DNA of 64,000 nt from Eleftheria terrae (GCF_030419005.1 NZ_CP106951.1:1426001-1490000), one strand, 5' to 3'; numbered from the stretch's first letter, positions 12,179 through 21,397 are shown. Program-made: numbers and translations. Notes: a model not told the origin generated them from the sequence alone.

Positions 12179-12627
12179 TGCCGCCAGCCAGCGCACCCAC
12201 CACGGGCCCGGGCGGCGGTCCCCCGCGGCCCGTCAGCGGCCACCGCTTCGCCGTCGCGCTGGCCTGCGGGCTGCTGTGCAGCCCGGTAGCATTGACGACT
12301 CTGCTGACGTCGGTACTCCGGTCGCAGGAGTGGCTGCACCTGCCTGCGCCCCTGGACGGGCCCGGGCGCATCGCGCTGTGGTACGCGTTGATCGCGTTTT
12401 TCGTGATGAGCCGCGCCTGGGTCGGCCAGCGGCGGGTGCACTGGCACTGGCCGGTGATCGGCATCCTGGCCTGCGGCAGTGTCTGCGCCTCCCGGGCCGC
12501 CTCGCTGTCGATCTTCTTGCCGCTGGTGGTGCCGGCCTGGCTGCTGGCGCTCTACCTTTGCGTCTTTCATCTGCGGCGTGGCGCAGGCGAAGGAACACAG
12601 CTCGGGCAGGAGCCCGCGGCCGTCTGA
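12178..12627 (+). CDS. Hypothetical small inner-membrane protein
   Basis: 149 residues, not recognised. After a Pro/Gly-rich N-terminal 20 residues there are about three hydrophobic segments (RFAVALACGLLCSPVALTTLL; RIALWYALIAFFVMS; WPVIGILACGSVCASRAA running into LSIFLPLVVPAWLLALYLCVF). The ATG overlaps the DUF455 stop (TGATG), so the two are coupled, which is the main reason to believe this gene. An 8-bp stem hairpin lies just after it (12655-12677). Confidence 0.65.
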   Translation: MPPASAPTTGPGGGPPRPVSGHRFAVALACGLLCSPVALTTLLTSVLRSQEWLHLPAPLDGPGRIALWYALIAFFVMSRAWVGQRRVHWHWPVIGILACGSVCASRAASLSIFLPLVVPAWLLALYLCVFHLRRGAGEGTQLGQEPAAV

Positions 12628-12748
12628 CACCGCTGGCGCGGGCTGCGCAGCGGGCCTGCGGCGCGGCAGGCCGCAGGGGGGCTGGCGTGTTGCCGGCTTC
12701 AGCCCGTCGCGGCACCGCGGGGGCGGAGAAGCGGCGGCGCCCCGGGGC

Positions 12749-13879
12749 TCAATCCCGGTGATGCTCGATCTTCAACGACACCCAGGCCGCCGTCGGCTGC
12801 CCATAGCGGGTTGCGATGTCGTCCAGCGCTCGCTGCAGCGCCCGCACCGGCGGGGTGTCGCCCGGGGCGGCCAGCATCCGGTCGGGCGCCTTGTCGCCGC
12901 CGCTCACGCGGTCGGGCAGCAGGACGAGGCCGCGCCGCGTGCGCACCGGCCCCGGCGACGCAGCCACCGAGAAGGTCTGCGAACGAAAGGTGCTGGAATA
13001 CACGTCGGCCACCAATGCGGCGGTGATTTCGTCCACGCCGGCCGCCACCGGCAGCCCCAGGTCCTCGTGCGACCAGAAGGCCACCCAGTTCTTGGCGATG
13101 GTCCACACCGTGCGGGCACCGAGCTTGAAGCGCTCGCTGTCGTGCGCCACGTTCCAGTCCGGCACACCGAGCTCGGCCGCCACCTGCTGCGCCCGGTCGC
13201 GGCCCGCAATGGCCTCCACCAGCGCCAGCGACACCGGGATGGAAGCGCTCAGCCCGGTGGTCGTCACGACCGGGCCGTCCACCACATAGCGGCGGTTCCT
13301 CACCCAGGTGGTGTCCTTGAATTCCTTGCGCAGGTCGTCGAACGCATACCAGTGGCCGGTGGCCCGCCGCCCCTTGAGCAAGCCGGCCTTGCCCACCACC
13401 CAGACGCCGTCGCAGATGCCGACCACGGTGGCGCCCTTGCGAGCCTGGGCGGCGATCCAGCCCAGCAGCTGGGGATCGTCGTCGTAATGCACCGCGGGAA
13501 CGATCACATAGTCGGCCCCGTCCGGATAACGCGCGTCGAAGGCGGCGGTGGTCGCCTGCGGCTGGATCTTGAAGGCAGGGAACATCTGCATCGGCCCTTC
13601 CCGGGTGGCCACTGCCACCACCTCGGCCGCGCCGGACTGGCTCAACACGCCGTACGGCACCACATAGTCGGACAACTCGGTGTAGCGGTTCTCGCCAATC
13701 ACCGCGGCCACCGGCCGGCTGCGCCCGAAACGCGGCTGGTAGGGCGCGATCGCCTGGCCCTGGGGAGCCGGTGCGCTGGCGGCCGCAGTGGCACCGGCGC
13801 CGTCAGCAGCAGGTGCCGCGGTGCAGCCGGCGACGAAGAAGAAGCTGGCAGCCCCCAGCAGGCACAAGATGCGGCGCAT
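12749..13879 (-). CDS. Lipoprotein with DJ-1/PfpI (class I amidotransferase-like) domain
   Basis: 376-residue exported protein. The N-terminus MRRILCLLGAASFFFVAGC is a lipoprotein signal with Cys19 as lipidation site. The rest resembles the DJ-1/PfpI fold found also as the N-terminal domain of some AraC-type regulators: VAAVIGENRYTELSDYVVPYGVL, then the nucleophile elbow VVGICDGVW with Cys156, and TGHWYAFDDL and VVTTTGLSASIPVSLALVEAI. No DNA-binding domain follows; the C-terminal ~120 residues are unassigned. I chose the start with a clean AAGGAG site 5-6 bases upstream; the frame stays open for another 72 codons. Enzymatic role unknown; the periplasmic location is unusual for this fold. Confidence 0.82.
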   Translation of the reverse strand: MRRILCLLGAASFFFVAGCTAAPAADGAGATAAASAPAPQGQAIAPYQPRFGRSRPVAAVIGENRYTELSDYVVPYGVLSQSGAAEVVAVATREGPMQMFPAFKIQPQATTAAFDARYPDGADYVIVPAVHYDDDPQLLGWIAAQARKGATVVGICDGVWVVGKAGLLKGRRATGHWYAFDDLRKEFKDTTWVRNRRYVVDGPVVTTTGLSASIPVSLALVEAIAGRDRAQQVAAELGVPDWNVAHDSERFKLGARTVWTIAKNWVAFWSHEDLGLPVAAGVDEITAALVADVYSSTFRSQTFSVAASPGPVRTRRGLVLLPDRVSGGDKAPDRMLAAPGDTPPVRALQRALDDIATRYGQPTAAWVSLKIEHHRD

Positions 13880-14178
13880 CACGTCTCCTTGGATCAAACG
13901 ACCGGTCGACAGGCTGCCCGTGCAGCCCGGGCCACCCCGTGGCGGTAGAACCGCGGCGGACCGGCTTCGATCCCGCACCGCCCGGCGCTGGCCACGCAGT
14001 GGCGCCCATCCGGTATGGGAATCCACCCGGCCTGCCCGCGTTCCCATGCGGCGCGCAGGACTGCCCGAAGTGGCAGGTACCGAGGCACACCCCATGCTCC
14101 GGTGGCAACGCTCATTTTTGCACTGGCGTCCGGGCGGCGTGGAACCTGGCCGCCGCTGGCTGGACTAAACTGCCATCC

Positions 14179-14613
14179 ATGTGGCGTTACCTCCGTCTTG
14201 CCTTGATGTGCCTGCTGGCGCTGGCCTTGCCGGTGCAAGGCACGGCCGCTGCCACGCTGATAGCGTGCGGGCCAGGGCATGCCCGGCTGGCCGGGCCGTG
14301 GGAGCGCAGCGCCCATGCGCATGGTGACGCCTCCGCCCCGCATGGGGAAGATGCCGTGCCGGCGCATCCTGGCGCCAGCGAGGCCAGCCACCCCCCCGCC
14401 ACCTCATCGGGCGACACCGCCCAGCTGGATCGCCTCTCGAAAGTCAGCTGCAGTGCCTGTGCCGCCTGCTGTGCGTCGGCCGCGCTGCCAAGCGCTGCAC
14501 CGGCTTTCGCACCGCTGCGCTTCGACGCCGGGTATTCCTCCACCGTCCCGCTGCGACTGGCAGCCTTCCTGACCGGCGGTCCTGACCGCCCACCCCGACA
14601 CGTCCTCGCCTGA
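14179..14613 (+). CDS. Small secreted Cys/His-rich protein, first gene of the copper island
   Basis: 144 residues. A signal peptide (LRLALMCLLALALPVQGTAAA) is followed by a His-rich stretch and a cluster of four cysteines, C91, C94, C97 and C98 (SCSACAACCAS), and it ends FLTGGPDRPPRHVLA. From memory, proteins of this shape occur beside TolC/Cus-type copper genes in Burkholderiales, but they have no formal function. The Cys/His content and position suggest a periplasmic copper-binding role (inference). The ATG is the only start giving a proper signal peptide; the frame is open further upstream without one. Confidence 0.7.
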   Translation: MWRYLRLALMCLLALALPVQGTAAATLIACGPGHARLAGPWERSAHAHGDASAPHGEDAVPAHPGASEASHPPATSSGDTAQLDRLSKVSCSACAACCASAALPSAAPAFAPLRFDAGYSSTVPLRLAAFLTGGPDRPPRHVLA

Positions 14614-14735
14614 CGCGCAGGGGCCGCGCCCCGTCCCAGCCTCGGCCCGCCCGCGGCGGGATGCGCCGTTCCCTGCCTGACCCGGTGGCTCGCGCCGCGC
14701 CTGTGCGCGCCGGGCCCTGCTTCAGCGAGGACAGC

Positions 14736-15086
14736 ATGTCTCACCTACTATGGCGGCCAGCCCTGCTGGCCATGATGGGCGTGGCCGTGCTCGGCACGGC
14801 CGCAGGCGCGCACGCCAGTGCGGCCGCCACGGGCCTTGACCCGTCCGGCCGCGATGCCGGCGCGGCAGCCCTTCTTGCGACCCGGCCCGGCCCGGGCGAT
14901 CCCCCGGCAATCCCCTGGCGCGACGCCAACCACCAGGTCGGCCGCATCGGTGGCTGGCGGGCATATGCCCGCGAAGTGCAGCAGGAGCGGGCGATGCGCC
15001 CGGTCGGGCCGCCGGTGCAGGGCAGCCCGCAGCCTTCTCCCCCCGCCACAGGGGCCTCTGCCCCCCTCGAGAAGGAGCCGCGATGA
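14736..15086 (+). CDS. Small secreted hypothetical protein of the copper island
   Basis: 116 residues with a signal peptide (LLAMMGVAVLGTAAGAHA) followed by a mostly disordered mature part. The recognisable block is IPWRDANHQVGRIGGWRAYAREVQQ near residues 68-92; the last 25 residues are Pro-rich. It lacks Cys and His clusters, so there is no direct sign of metal binding. Its stop overlaps the TolC-type gene start (ATGA), placing it firmly in that operon. A GAGG ribosome-binding site supports the start. Function unknown. Confidence 0.7.
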   Translation: MSHLLWRPALLAMMGVAVLGTAAGAHASAAATGLDPSGRDAGAAALLATRPGPGDPPAIPWRDANHQVGRIGGWRAYAREVQQERAMRPVGPPVQGSPQPSPPATGASAPLEKEPR

Positions 15087-16552
15087 CGCCGCGCTCTCTC
15101 CCGTCCCGGCGCCAGGCGGCGAGGCACCGCCCCTCGGCCGGCCTGGTGGCGGCCGTTGCGGCCGCGCTGTGGCTCGGCGCCTGTGCCAACCCGCCGGTGG
15201 ACCGGAACTTCGAGGCCGCCCGCCAGCTCAGCCGCGAGCATCTGGGCGTCGAGGTGCGCTGGCTGAGGTCGGAAGCCGCGCGCGTGGAGGCACAGCGCGA
15301 GGCTGAGGCGGTGCTGTCCCGGCCGTTGCAGGCCGACGACGCGGTGCGCCTCGCGCTGGCCTACAGCCCGGCGCTGCAGGCCTTGCTGTTCGAAGCGGCC
15401 GCCGCATCGGCCGACGCCACGCAGGCAGCCCGGCTGCCCAACCCGGTCTTCACCTTTGAACGCCTGGCACGGCGCAGCCATGGCGAGACCGAACTCGACA
15501 TCGGCCGCATGCTGGGGCTGCCACTGTTCGACTTGCTGTTGCTGCCGGCCCGCCTGCGGCAGGCCGACCTGCGCCAACAGCAGACGCAATGGCGGCTGGC
15601 CGGCGAGGTGGTGCAAGCCGCCACTGCCGCCCGGCAAGCCTGGGTGCGCGCCGTCGCGGCCGAACAGCGGCTGCACTACCAGCGACAGGTGCAGGCCGCC
15701 GCCGATGCCAGCGCCGAGCTGGCCCGCCGCATGCAGGCGGTCGGCAACTTCAGCCGCCTGCAGCGTGCCCGCGAGCAGGCCTTCTCGGCAGAAGCCGCCG
15801 CCGAGCTGGCGCGTGCGCAGCAGGTGGCCGCCGACACCCGTGAAGCGCTGGTTCGGGCGCTGGGCCTCGCGCCCGCCCAGGCTCAGGCACTGACCCTGCC
15901 GTCACGCCTGCCCGAGCTGCCCGCCACGCTGCGGGACGCCACCGCCCTGGAACGTGACGCGACCGCCCTGCGGCTGGACCTGCGCATCGCCCGGGCCGAG
16001 CTGCAACACAGCGCCGATGAGCAGGGCCTCGGCCGGGCCGGCGACATCACCGGCGGCGCGCATCTGGCCGCCGTGCGCAACAGCGAAACCGGCGAAGCCC
16101 CTCAGAAAGGCGTGGAGCTGGAGCTGCCGCTGCCGGTCTTCGACCCGGGCGATGCCGGGCGGCTGCGCCGCCAGGCGAGCCACCAGGCCGCGCAGCAGCG
16201 CCTGGCACAACGCGAGCGAGAGGCGGCGTCGCAAGTCCGGCAGGCGCATGCCGGCTACCGCAGTGCCTACGAGGTGGCCCGCCACTACCGGGACCAGGTG
16301 GTGCCCCTGCGCAAGGCCATCTCCGAGGAGAACCTGCTGCGCTACAACGGCATGCTCATCAGCGTCTTCGAGCTGCTGGCCGATGCGCGCCAACAGGTGG
16401 CCAGCGTCGTCGGTGCACTGGATGCGCAGCGCGACTTCTGGCTGGCCGATGCCGCGCTGCAAGCCGCACGGGTCGGGCCGCCGGCCGGTGGCCTGGCGAT
16501 CGAGGCCCGCCCCTCCGCCGCGGCCGACCCCACCAGCGATGCCGCGCACTGA
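15083..16552 (+). CDS. TolC-family outer membrane efflux protein (CusC-like lipoprotein)
   Basis: 489 residues. The N-terminus has a lipoprotein-type signal, AAVAAALWLGACANPP, with Cys near residue 34. The body is the alpha-helical TolC architecture with two repeats of long coiled coils: ALAYSPALQALLFEAAAASAD and NPVFTFERL in the first, ELELPLPVFDPGDAGRLRRQ in the second. Such trimeric channels complete tripartite pumps. The usual RND pump and adaptor (CusA/CusB) are absent from the window, so it may serve a distant pump or the local periplasmic proteins. It overlaps the preceding gene and is followed after 21 bases by the multicopper oxidase. Confidence 0.88.
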   Translation: MTPRSLPSRRQAARHRPSAGLVAAVAAALWLGACANPPVDRNFEAARQLSREHLGVEVRWLRSEAARVEAQREAEAVLSRPLQADDAVRLALAYSPALQALLFEAAAASADATQAARLPNPVFTFERLARRSHGETELDIGRMLGLPLFDLLLLPARLRQADLRQQQTQWRLAGEVVQAATAARQAWVRAVAAEQRLHYQRQVQAAADASAELARRMQAVGNFSRLQRAREQAFSAEAAAELARAQQVAADTREALVRALGLAPAQAQALTLPSRLPELPATLRDATALERDATALRLDLRIARAELQHSADEQGLGRAGDITGGAHLAAVRNSETGEAPQKGVELELPLPVFDPGDAGRLRRQASHQAAQQRLAQREREAASQVRQAHAGYRSAYEVARHYRDQVVPLRKAISEENLLRYNGMLISVFELLADARQQVASVVGALDAQRDFWLADAALQAARVGPPAGGLAIEARPSAAADPTSDAAH

Positions 16553-16573
16553 CGCGGCCACTTCCCCCACTCC

Positions 16574-18019
16574 ATGAGCATCGACATGACACTGCAGCGA
16601 CGTCGCTTCCTGGCCGGCACGGCCAGCGCCGGGGCCGCCGTGGCGGCCGCCTCGGTCAGCCGCGTGGCCATGGCGGCCCTGCCCGAGCCGGTCATCCAGA
16701 CCGGGCCCGAAACCCAGCCGCCCTTGGCGCCGCCGACCGGGCGGCCCTACCAGCCGGTCGTCACCCTCAACGGCTGGAGCCTGCCCTGGCGCATGAACCA
16801 GGGCGTCAAGGAGTTCCACCTGGTGGCCGAACCGGTGGTGCGCGAGATGGCCGCCGGCTTCAAGGCCCACCTGTGGGGCTACAACGGCCAGTCGCCCGGC
16901 CCGACCATCGAGGTGGTGGAAGGCGACCGGGTGCGCATCTTCGTCACCAACCGCCTGCCCGAGCACACCTCGGTGCACTGGCACGGCCAGCGGCTGCCCA
17001 ACGGGATGGACGGCGTGAGCGGGCTGACCCAGCCGGCCATCGCGCCGGGCAAGACCTTTGTCTACGAGTTCGTCGCGCGCCGGCCCGGCACCTTCATGTA
17101 CCACCCGCATGCTGACGAGATGACGCAGATGGCCATGGGCATGATGGGCGCGTGGATCACCCATCCAAAGGCCGCTCATCCACTCATCGCGCCGGTGGAG
17201 CGCGACTACGTCTTCCTGCTCAATGCCTATGACATCGAGCCCGGCAGCTACACACCGCGCATCATGACCATGCTCGACTTCAACCTGTGGTCATGGAACA
17301 GCCGTGTCTTCCCCGGCATTGACTCGCTGAAGGCCCGGCTGGGTGACCGGGTGCGCATCCGCATCGGCAACCTGACGATGACCAACCATCCCATGCACCT
17401 GCACGGCCATGAGTTCGTCGTGACCGGCACCGATGGCGGCCCCACGCCCCTGGCGGCCCGCTGGCCGGAGGTGACGACCGATGTGGCAGTGGGCCAGATG
17501 CGCCAGATCGAGTTCCTGGCCGACGAGGAAGGCGACTGGGCCCTGCACTGCCACAAGAGCCACCACACGATGAACGCCATGGGCCATGCATTGCCGACCA
17601 TGATCGGCGTCGACCACCGCGGCGTGGCGCAACAGATCAGCCGGCTCATTCCCGACTACATGGTGATGGGCGAACGCGGCATGGCCGACATGGCGGAGAT
17701 GGAGATGCCGCTGCCCGACAACACCGCGCCGATGATGAGCGGCGACGGGCCCTTTGGATCGGTGGAGATGGGTGGCATGTTCAGCGTCGTGAAGGTGCGC
17801 CGCGACCAGCCGGCCGGCGACTACCGCGATCCCGGCTGGTTCAGCCACCCGCCCGGCACGGTGGCCTACGAATGGACCGGCAGCCTGGCCGCGCCGGCCC
17901 GCTCCGGCTCGGCCGGCCCGGCCGCCATGCGACGCACCGGCCACCCGGGCCAGCGGCAGGACAACATCGAGGTCCAGGTGCGCAAGCCCCGCGGCACCGG
18001 CGGCCACACTGGCCATTGA
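16574..18019 (+). CDS. Two-domain multicopper oxidase, Tat-exported
   Basis: 481 residues. A Tat signal (LQRRRFLAGTASAG, residues 8-20) implies folding with copper in the cytoplasm and export to the periplasm. All four copper-ligand blocks are present: H135-W-H137, H177-P-H179, H272-P-M-H275-L-H277 and H325-C326-H327 with H331 and axial M336. The gap between the second and third blocks is only about 92 residues, so there are two cupredoxin domains rather than three, as in small laccases. Residues about 355-400 are Met-rich (MVMGERGMADMAEMEMPL), typical of cuprous-oxidase copper handling. Likely role: oxidation of toxic Cu(I) to Cu(II). Confidence 0.9.
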   Translation: MSIDMTLQRRRFLAGTASAGAAVAAASVSRVAMAALPEPVIQTGPETQPPLAPPTGRPYQPVVTLNGWSLPWRMNQGVKEFHLVAEPVVREMAAGFKAHLWGYNGQSPGPTIEVVEGDRVRIFVTNRLPEHTSVHWHGQRLPNGMDGVSGLTQPAIAPGKTFVYEFVARRPGTFMYHPHADEMTQMAMGMMGAWITHPKAAHPLIAPVERDYVFLLNAYDIEPGSYTPRIMTMLDFNLWSWNSRVFPGIDSLKARLGDRVRIRIGNLTMTNHPMHLHGHEFVVTGTDGGPTPLAARWPEVTTDVAVGQMRQIEFLADEEGDWALHCHKSHHTMNAMGHALPTMIGVDHRGVAQQISRLIPDYMVMGERGMADMAEMEMPLPDNTAPMMSGDGPFGSVEMGGMFSVVKVRRDQPAGDYRDPGWFSHPPGTVAYEWTGSLAAPARSGSAGPAAMRRTGHPGQRQDNIEVQVRKPRGTGGHTGH

Positions 18020-18041
18020 AGACCGACAAGGAGAGCCTGCA

Positions 18042-18530
18042 ATGAAATCTCACCTCTTCCTGATCACGGCGGCCCTGTGCCTGGGCCTGTCGCAGCCCAT
18101 GCGGGCGCATGAGCCGTCCGCGCACCGCCAGCGGCCGCCCGCACCGGCCGAACAGACCGCCTGGGGCATCGCCGGGGACCCGAAAGCGGTGCACCGACGT
18201 GTCGAGATCGACATGGGTGACGACATGCGCTTCTCGCCCGATCGCCTCGAGGTGCGGCAGGGCGAGACCGTCGAACTGGTGATCCACAACCGAGGCCGGG
18301 CCCAGCATGAGCTGGTGCTCGGTACGCGTGAGGCGCTGCAGGCGCATGCTGCGCTGATGGCCCGCCATCCCGGCATGGAGCACGACGAGCCGCACATCGC
18401 CCATGTGGCGCCCGGAGAGACCGGCCGGCTGGTGTGGACCTTCAACCGGGCCGGCCAGGTGGAGTTCGCCTGCCTGGTGGCCGGCCACTACGAAGCCGGC
18501 ATGGCAGGCAGGGTGCACGTGCGGCCGTGA
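18042..18530 (+). CDS. Periplasmic cupredoxin, CopI-like
   Basis: 162 residues with a signal peptide ending near PMRAHE. It is a plastocyanin/azurin-fold protein with a complete type 1 copper site: H89 (RAQHELVLG), C144, H149 and M154 (FACLVAGHYEAGM). It resembles CopI of Rubrivivax gelatinosus, a copper-induced periplasmic cupredoxin encoded beside copA; that comparison is from memory. Extra His/Met residues between about 100 and 121 may bind further copper. It lies 22 bases after the multicopper oxidase with an AAGGAGA ribosome-binding site and is probably the last gene of this operon. Confidence 0.88.
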   Translation: MKSHLFLITAALCLGLSQPMRAHEPSAHRQRPPAPAEQTAWGIAGDPKAVHRRVEIDMGDDMRFSPDRLEVRQGETVELVIHNRGRAQHELVLGTREALQAHAALMARHPGMEHDEPHIAHVAPGETGRLVWTFNRAGQVEFACLVAGHYEAGMAGRVHVRP

Positions 18531-18607
18531 CAGGACGGCCGGCGCCGCCCGCGGCCGCTGGCCGGGGCACGGCCGCGGAGCAGGCCCGGCCGGCGGATGG
18601 CTGCCGT

Positions 18608-18799
18608 TCAGGCCGGCGGATAGCCGGCCTCGGCGAGTGCCTGGGCCAGCGCCGCGGCCTGCTCGCGGCTGGTGATGCGCACCGTCCTGGCGCGCAGGTC
18701 GATGTCCACCTGCGCCTGCGGATCGGCCTGGCCGAGGGCCCGCGCCACCGCACTAGCACAATGCCCGCAGCTCATGGCGGGAATGCTGAATTCGATCAT
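18608..18799 (-). CDS. copZ: Copper chaperone CopZ-like heavy-metal-associated domain protein
   Basis: 63 residues, a single HMA domain of ferredoxin-like fold. The metal site is M-S-C-G-H-C (C11 and C14), and the conserved EAGY-type end is present (LAEAGYPPA). Such proteins carry Cu(I) in the cytoplasm to CopA and CueR. The chosen ATG has a GGAG ribosome-binding site and gives the family's typical MIEFSIPAM; the frame is open 37 codons further, but that would run across the promoter described below. Divergent from copA and convergent with the cupredoxin gene. Confidence 0.92.
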   Translation of the reverse strand: MIEFSIPAMSCGHCASAVARALGQADPQAQVDIDLRARTVRITSREQAAALAQALAEAGYPPA

Positions 18800-18830
18800 G
18801 GAGACACTCCGTCTGGGATGGGAAGTGCCC

Positions 18831-18861
18831 AGCATGGCCCTTCCCACCGTGGCAAGGTCAA
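18831..18861 (-). promoter_or_regulatory. CueR-type promoter of copZ
   Basis: On the minus strand: -35 TTGACC (18856-18861), a 19-base spacer and -10 CATGCT (18831-18836). The long 19-base spacer is the hallmark of promoters activated by MerR-family regulators. The spacer holds the dyad-like CCTTGCCACGGTGGGAAGG, resembling the CueR operator of E. coli copA. It matches the copA promoter on the other strand. Confidence 0.8.
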
Positions 18862-18897
18862 GCCGCGGGACATCCGCAGCACTGGCCGCGACCGGAC

Positions 18898-18928
18898 TTG
18901 ACTCTCCCATGGTGGCAAGCTTGACACT
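18898..18928 (+). promoter_or_regulatory. CueR-type promoter of copA
   Basis: Plus strand: -35 TTGACT (18898-18903), 19-base spacer, -10 GACACT (18923-18928). The spacer contains CTCCCATGGTGGCAAG, sharing CCA-N-GGTGG-N-AAG and the CTTGAC lead with the copZ promoter. A start codon at 18929 would sit directly on the -10 box, which is why the copA start is placed at 18977. Confidence 0.75.
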
Positions 18929-18976
18929 GTGGTCCTCGCCGCCAGTGGTGCGGCATTGCGAGCCTCCTCATCCATC

Positions 18977-21397
18977 ATGAGCACTTCTTCAGCCACCCTG
19001 CCGCTGTCCGACACGCCGCTGCGGCAATGGGACTTTCCGATCGAAGGCATGACCTGCGCCTCCTGTGTGGCGCGGGTGGAGCGGGCCCTGCGCGCAGTGC
19101 CCGGCGTGGCCGAGGCGAGCGTCAATCTCGCAACCGAGGCGGCGCAGGTACAGGCCGACGCGGCAGTGGCCCTGCCGGCGCTGCGCTCGGCGGTGGAGAA
19201 AGCCGGCTATCGCATTGGCGAACAGACCCGGCGCCTGCGCATCGAGGGCATGACTTGCGCCTCCTGCGTGGCCAGGGTGGAGAAGGCCTTGCTCAAGGTG
19301 CCGGGGGTGAGTGCCGCAAGTGTCAACCTGGCGACGGAGACCGCCGAGGTTCGCTGGAGCGGCCGCGACAGCGACGTGGCCGGCCTGCTCGCCGCTGTGG
19401 CTCGTGCAGGCTATGCCGCCCACCTGGACGCCGGGCCGCAGGCAGCACCGGCGGCGGCCGGTTCGGCCACCGGGCGCCGGGCGGTGGTGCTGGCCGCCCT
19501 GCTCTCGGCACCGCTGGCGCTGCCCATGCTGGGCCTGCTGTTCGGGCGCGAGTGGATGCTGGACGGCTGGCTGCAGCTCGCCCTGGCAACGCCGGTGCAG
19601 TTCTGGCTGGGCGCGCGCTTCTACCGGGCCGGCTGGAAGGCGCTGAAGGCCGGCACCGGCAACATGGACCTGCTGGTGGCGCTCGGCACCTCGGCCGCCT
19701 ACGGGCTCAGCCTCTACCTGCTGTGGCGACATGCCGGGCATGGCATGCCGCACCTGTATTTCGAGGCGTCGGCGGTGGTGGTGACCCTGGTGCTGCTTGG
19801 CAAATGGCTGGAGGCACGCGCCAAGCGCCAGACCACCGACGCCATCCGTGCGCTGAACGCCTTGCGGCCCGAGCGGGCCCGGGTGCACCGCGAAGGCGGC
19901 GAGCTCGAGGTGCCGCTGGCCGAGGTGCGGGTGGGCGACCTGGTGGTGGTGCGCCCCGGCGAACGCGTGCCGGTGGACGGGTTGATCATCGAAGGCGCCA
20001 GCCAGCTCGACGAGTCCCTCATCACCGGCGAGAGCCTGCCGGTGCCACGCCAGCCCGGTGACCCGGTGACCGGCGGCGCCGTCAATGCAGAAGGCCTGCT
20101 AGTGGTGCGCACCACCGCGGTGGGCGCGGAAACGACGCTGTCGCGCATCGTCCGGCTGGTGGAGTCGGCGCAGGCCGGCAAGGCGCCCATCCAGCGCCTG
20201 GTGGACCGGGTGAGCGCGGTCTTCGTGCCGGTGATCGTCGCCATCGCAGGCCTCACGCTGCTCGCCTGGGGACTGGCCGGCGGCGACTGGGAAGCCGCCA
20301 TCCTCCATGCGGTGGCGGTGCTCGTCATCGCCTGCCCCTGTGCACTGGGCCTGGCCACGCCCACCGCCATCATGGCAGGCACCGGCGTGGCGGCCCGCCG
20401 GGGCATCCTGATCAAGGACGCGCAGGCGCTGGAAGTGGCCCACGCACTGGCGGTGGTGGCCTTCGACAAGACCGGCACGCTGACCGAGGGCCGGCCACGG
20501 CTGGTCGCCCATGAGGCGCCGGACGGCCAGCATGCACAGCTGCTGGCGCTGAGCGCCGCCGTGCAGGCCGGCAGCGAACATCCCCTGGCGCATGCCGTGC
20601 TGGACGCAGCACGCGGCACTGGCGACGCCGTGCCTGCGGCCAGCCAGGTGCGGGCCGTGGCCGGCCGCGGCATGGCCGCCAAGGTGGCCGGGCGCGAGCT
20701 GCACCTGGGCAGCTTCCGCTACATGCAGGAGCTGCGGGTGGACACCGGCACGCTGCAGGCGCGTGCCGCGCAGCTGCAGGCCGAAGGGCGCACCGTGTCC
20801 TGGCTGGCGGAAGTCGGCCAGGCGCCGCGCCTGCTGGGCCTGCTGGCCTTCGGCGACACCCTGAAGGCCGGGGCCGCACAGGCAGTGCAGGCCCTGCAGG
20901 CGCAGGGCGTGCGCACCGTCATGCTGACCGGCGACAACCGCGGAAGCGCCGAAGCGGTGGCGCGCCAACTGGGCATCGACGAGATCCGTGCCGAGGTGCT
21001 GCCGGCCGACAAGGCCGCCATCGTGGCGGACCTCAAGCAGGCAGGTGGCCGCGTCGCCATGGTCGGCGACGGCATCAACGATGCTCCCGCCCTGGCTGCG
21101 GCCGACGTGGGCATCGCCATGTCCACCGGCACCGACGTGGCCATGCAGGCGGCCGGCATCACCCTGATGCGCGGCGACCCCACGCTGGTGGCCGACGCCA
21201 TCGACATTTCGCGCCGCACCTACGCCAAGATCCGCCAGAACCTGTTCTGGGCCTTCATCTACAACCTGGTGGGCGTGCCGCTGGCCGCCCTCGGCCTGCT
21301 GAGCCCGGTGATGGCCGGCGCCGCCATGGCCTTCAGCAGCGTCAGCGTCGTGGGCAACGCGCTGCTGCTGCGCCGCTGGAAAGGAAGCCGCACATGA
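18977..21397 (+). CDS. copA: Cu(I)-exporting P1B-type ATPase CopA
   Basis: 806-residue inner-membrane pump that expels cytoplasmic Cu(I) to the periplasm. Two N-terminal HMA domains each carry GMTCASC (C27/C30 and C94/C97). Eight transmembrane helices follow, with the CPC ion-binding motif at C453-P454-C455 ([13 protein letters not shown]). The phosphorylation motif DKTGTLTEG starts at D497 and the hinge [10 protein letters not shown] is in the last quarter. All catalytic motifs are intact. The ATG at 18977 lies about 49 bases after the promoter -10; the ribosome-binding site is weak. The stop overlaps cueR by ATGA, so pump and regulator are co-translated. Confidence 0.97.
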   Translation: MSTSSATLPLSDTPLRQWDFPIEGMTCASCVARVERALRAVPGVAEASVNLATEAAQVQADAAVALPALRSAVEKAGYRIGEQTRRLRIEGMTCASCVARVEKALLKVPGVSAASVNLATETAEVRWSGRDSDVAGLLAAVARAGYAAHLDAGPQAAPAAAGSATGRRAVVLAALLSAPLALPMLGLLFGREWMLDGWLQLALATPVQFWLGARFYRAGWKALKAGTGNMDLLVALGTSAAYGLSLYLLWRHAGHGMPHLYFEASAVVVTLVLLGKWLEARAKRQTTDAIRALNALRPERARVHREGGELEVPLAEVRVGDLVVVRPGERVPVDGLIIEGASQLDESLITGESLPVPRQPGDPVTGGAVNAEGLLVVRTTAVGAETTLSRIVRLVESAQAGKAPIQRLVDRVSAVFVPVIVAIAGLTLLAWGLAGGDWEAAILHAVAVLVIACPCALGLATPTAIMAGTGVAARRGILIKDAQALEVAHALAVVAFDKTGTLTEGRPRLVAHEAPDGQHAQLLALSAAVQAGSEHPLAHAVLDAARGTGDAVPAASQVRAVAGRGMAAKVAGRELHLGSFRYMQELRVDTGTLQARAAQLQAEGRTVSWLAEVGQAPRLLGLLAFGDTLKAGAAQAVQALQAQGVRTVMLTGDNRGSAEAVARQLGIDEIRAEVLPADKAAIVADLKQAGGRVAMVGDGINDAPALAAADVGIAMSTGTDVAMQAAGITLMRGDPTLVADAIDISRRTYAKIRQNLFWAFIYNLVGVPLAALGLLSPVMAGAAMAFSSVSVVGNALLLRRWKGSRT

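Noticed and set aside
14061..14076. Dyad CTGCC-N6-GGCAG upstream of the copper operon as a CueR site
   Set aside because: It lacks the CTTGAC lead, the CCA-N-GGTGG core and the 19-base promoter spacing shared by the copZ and copA sites.
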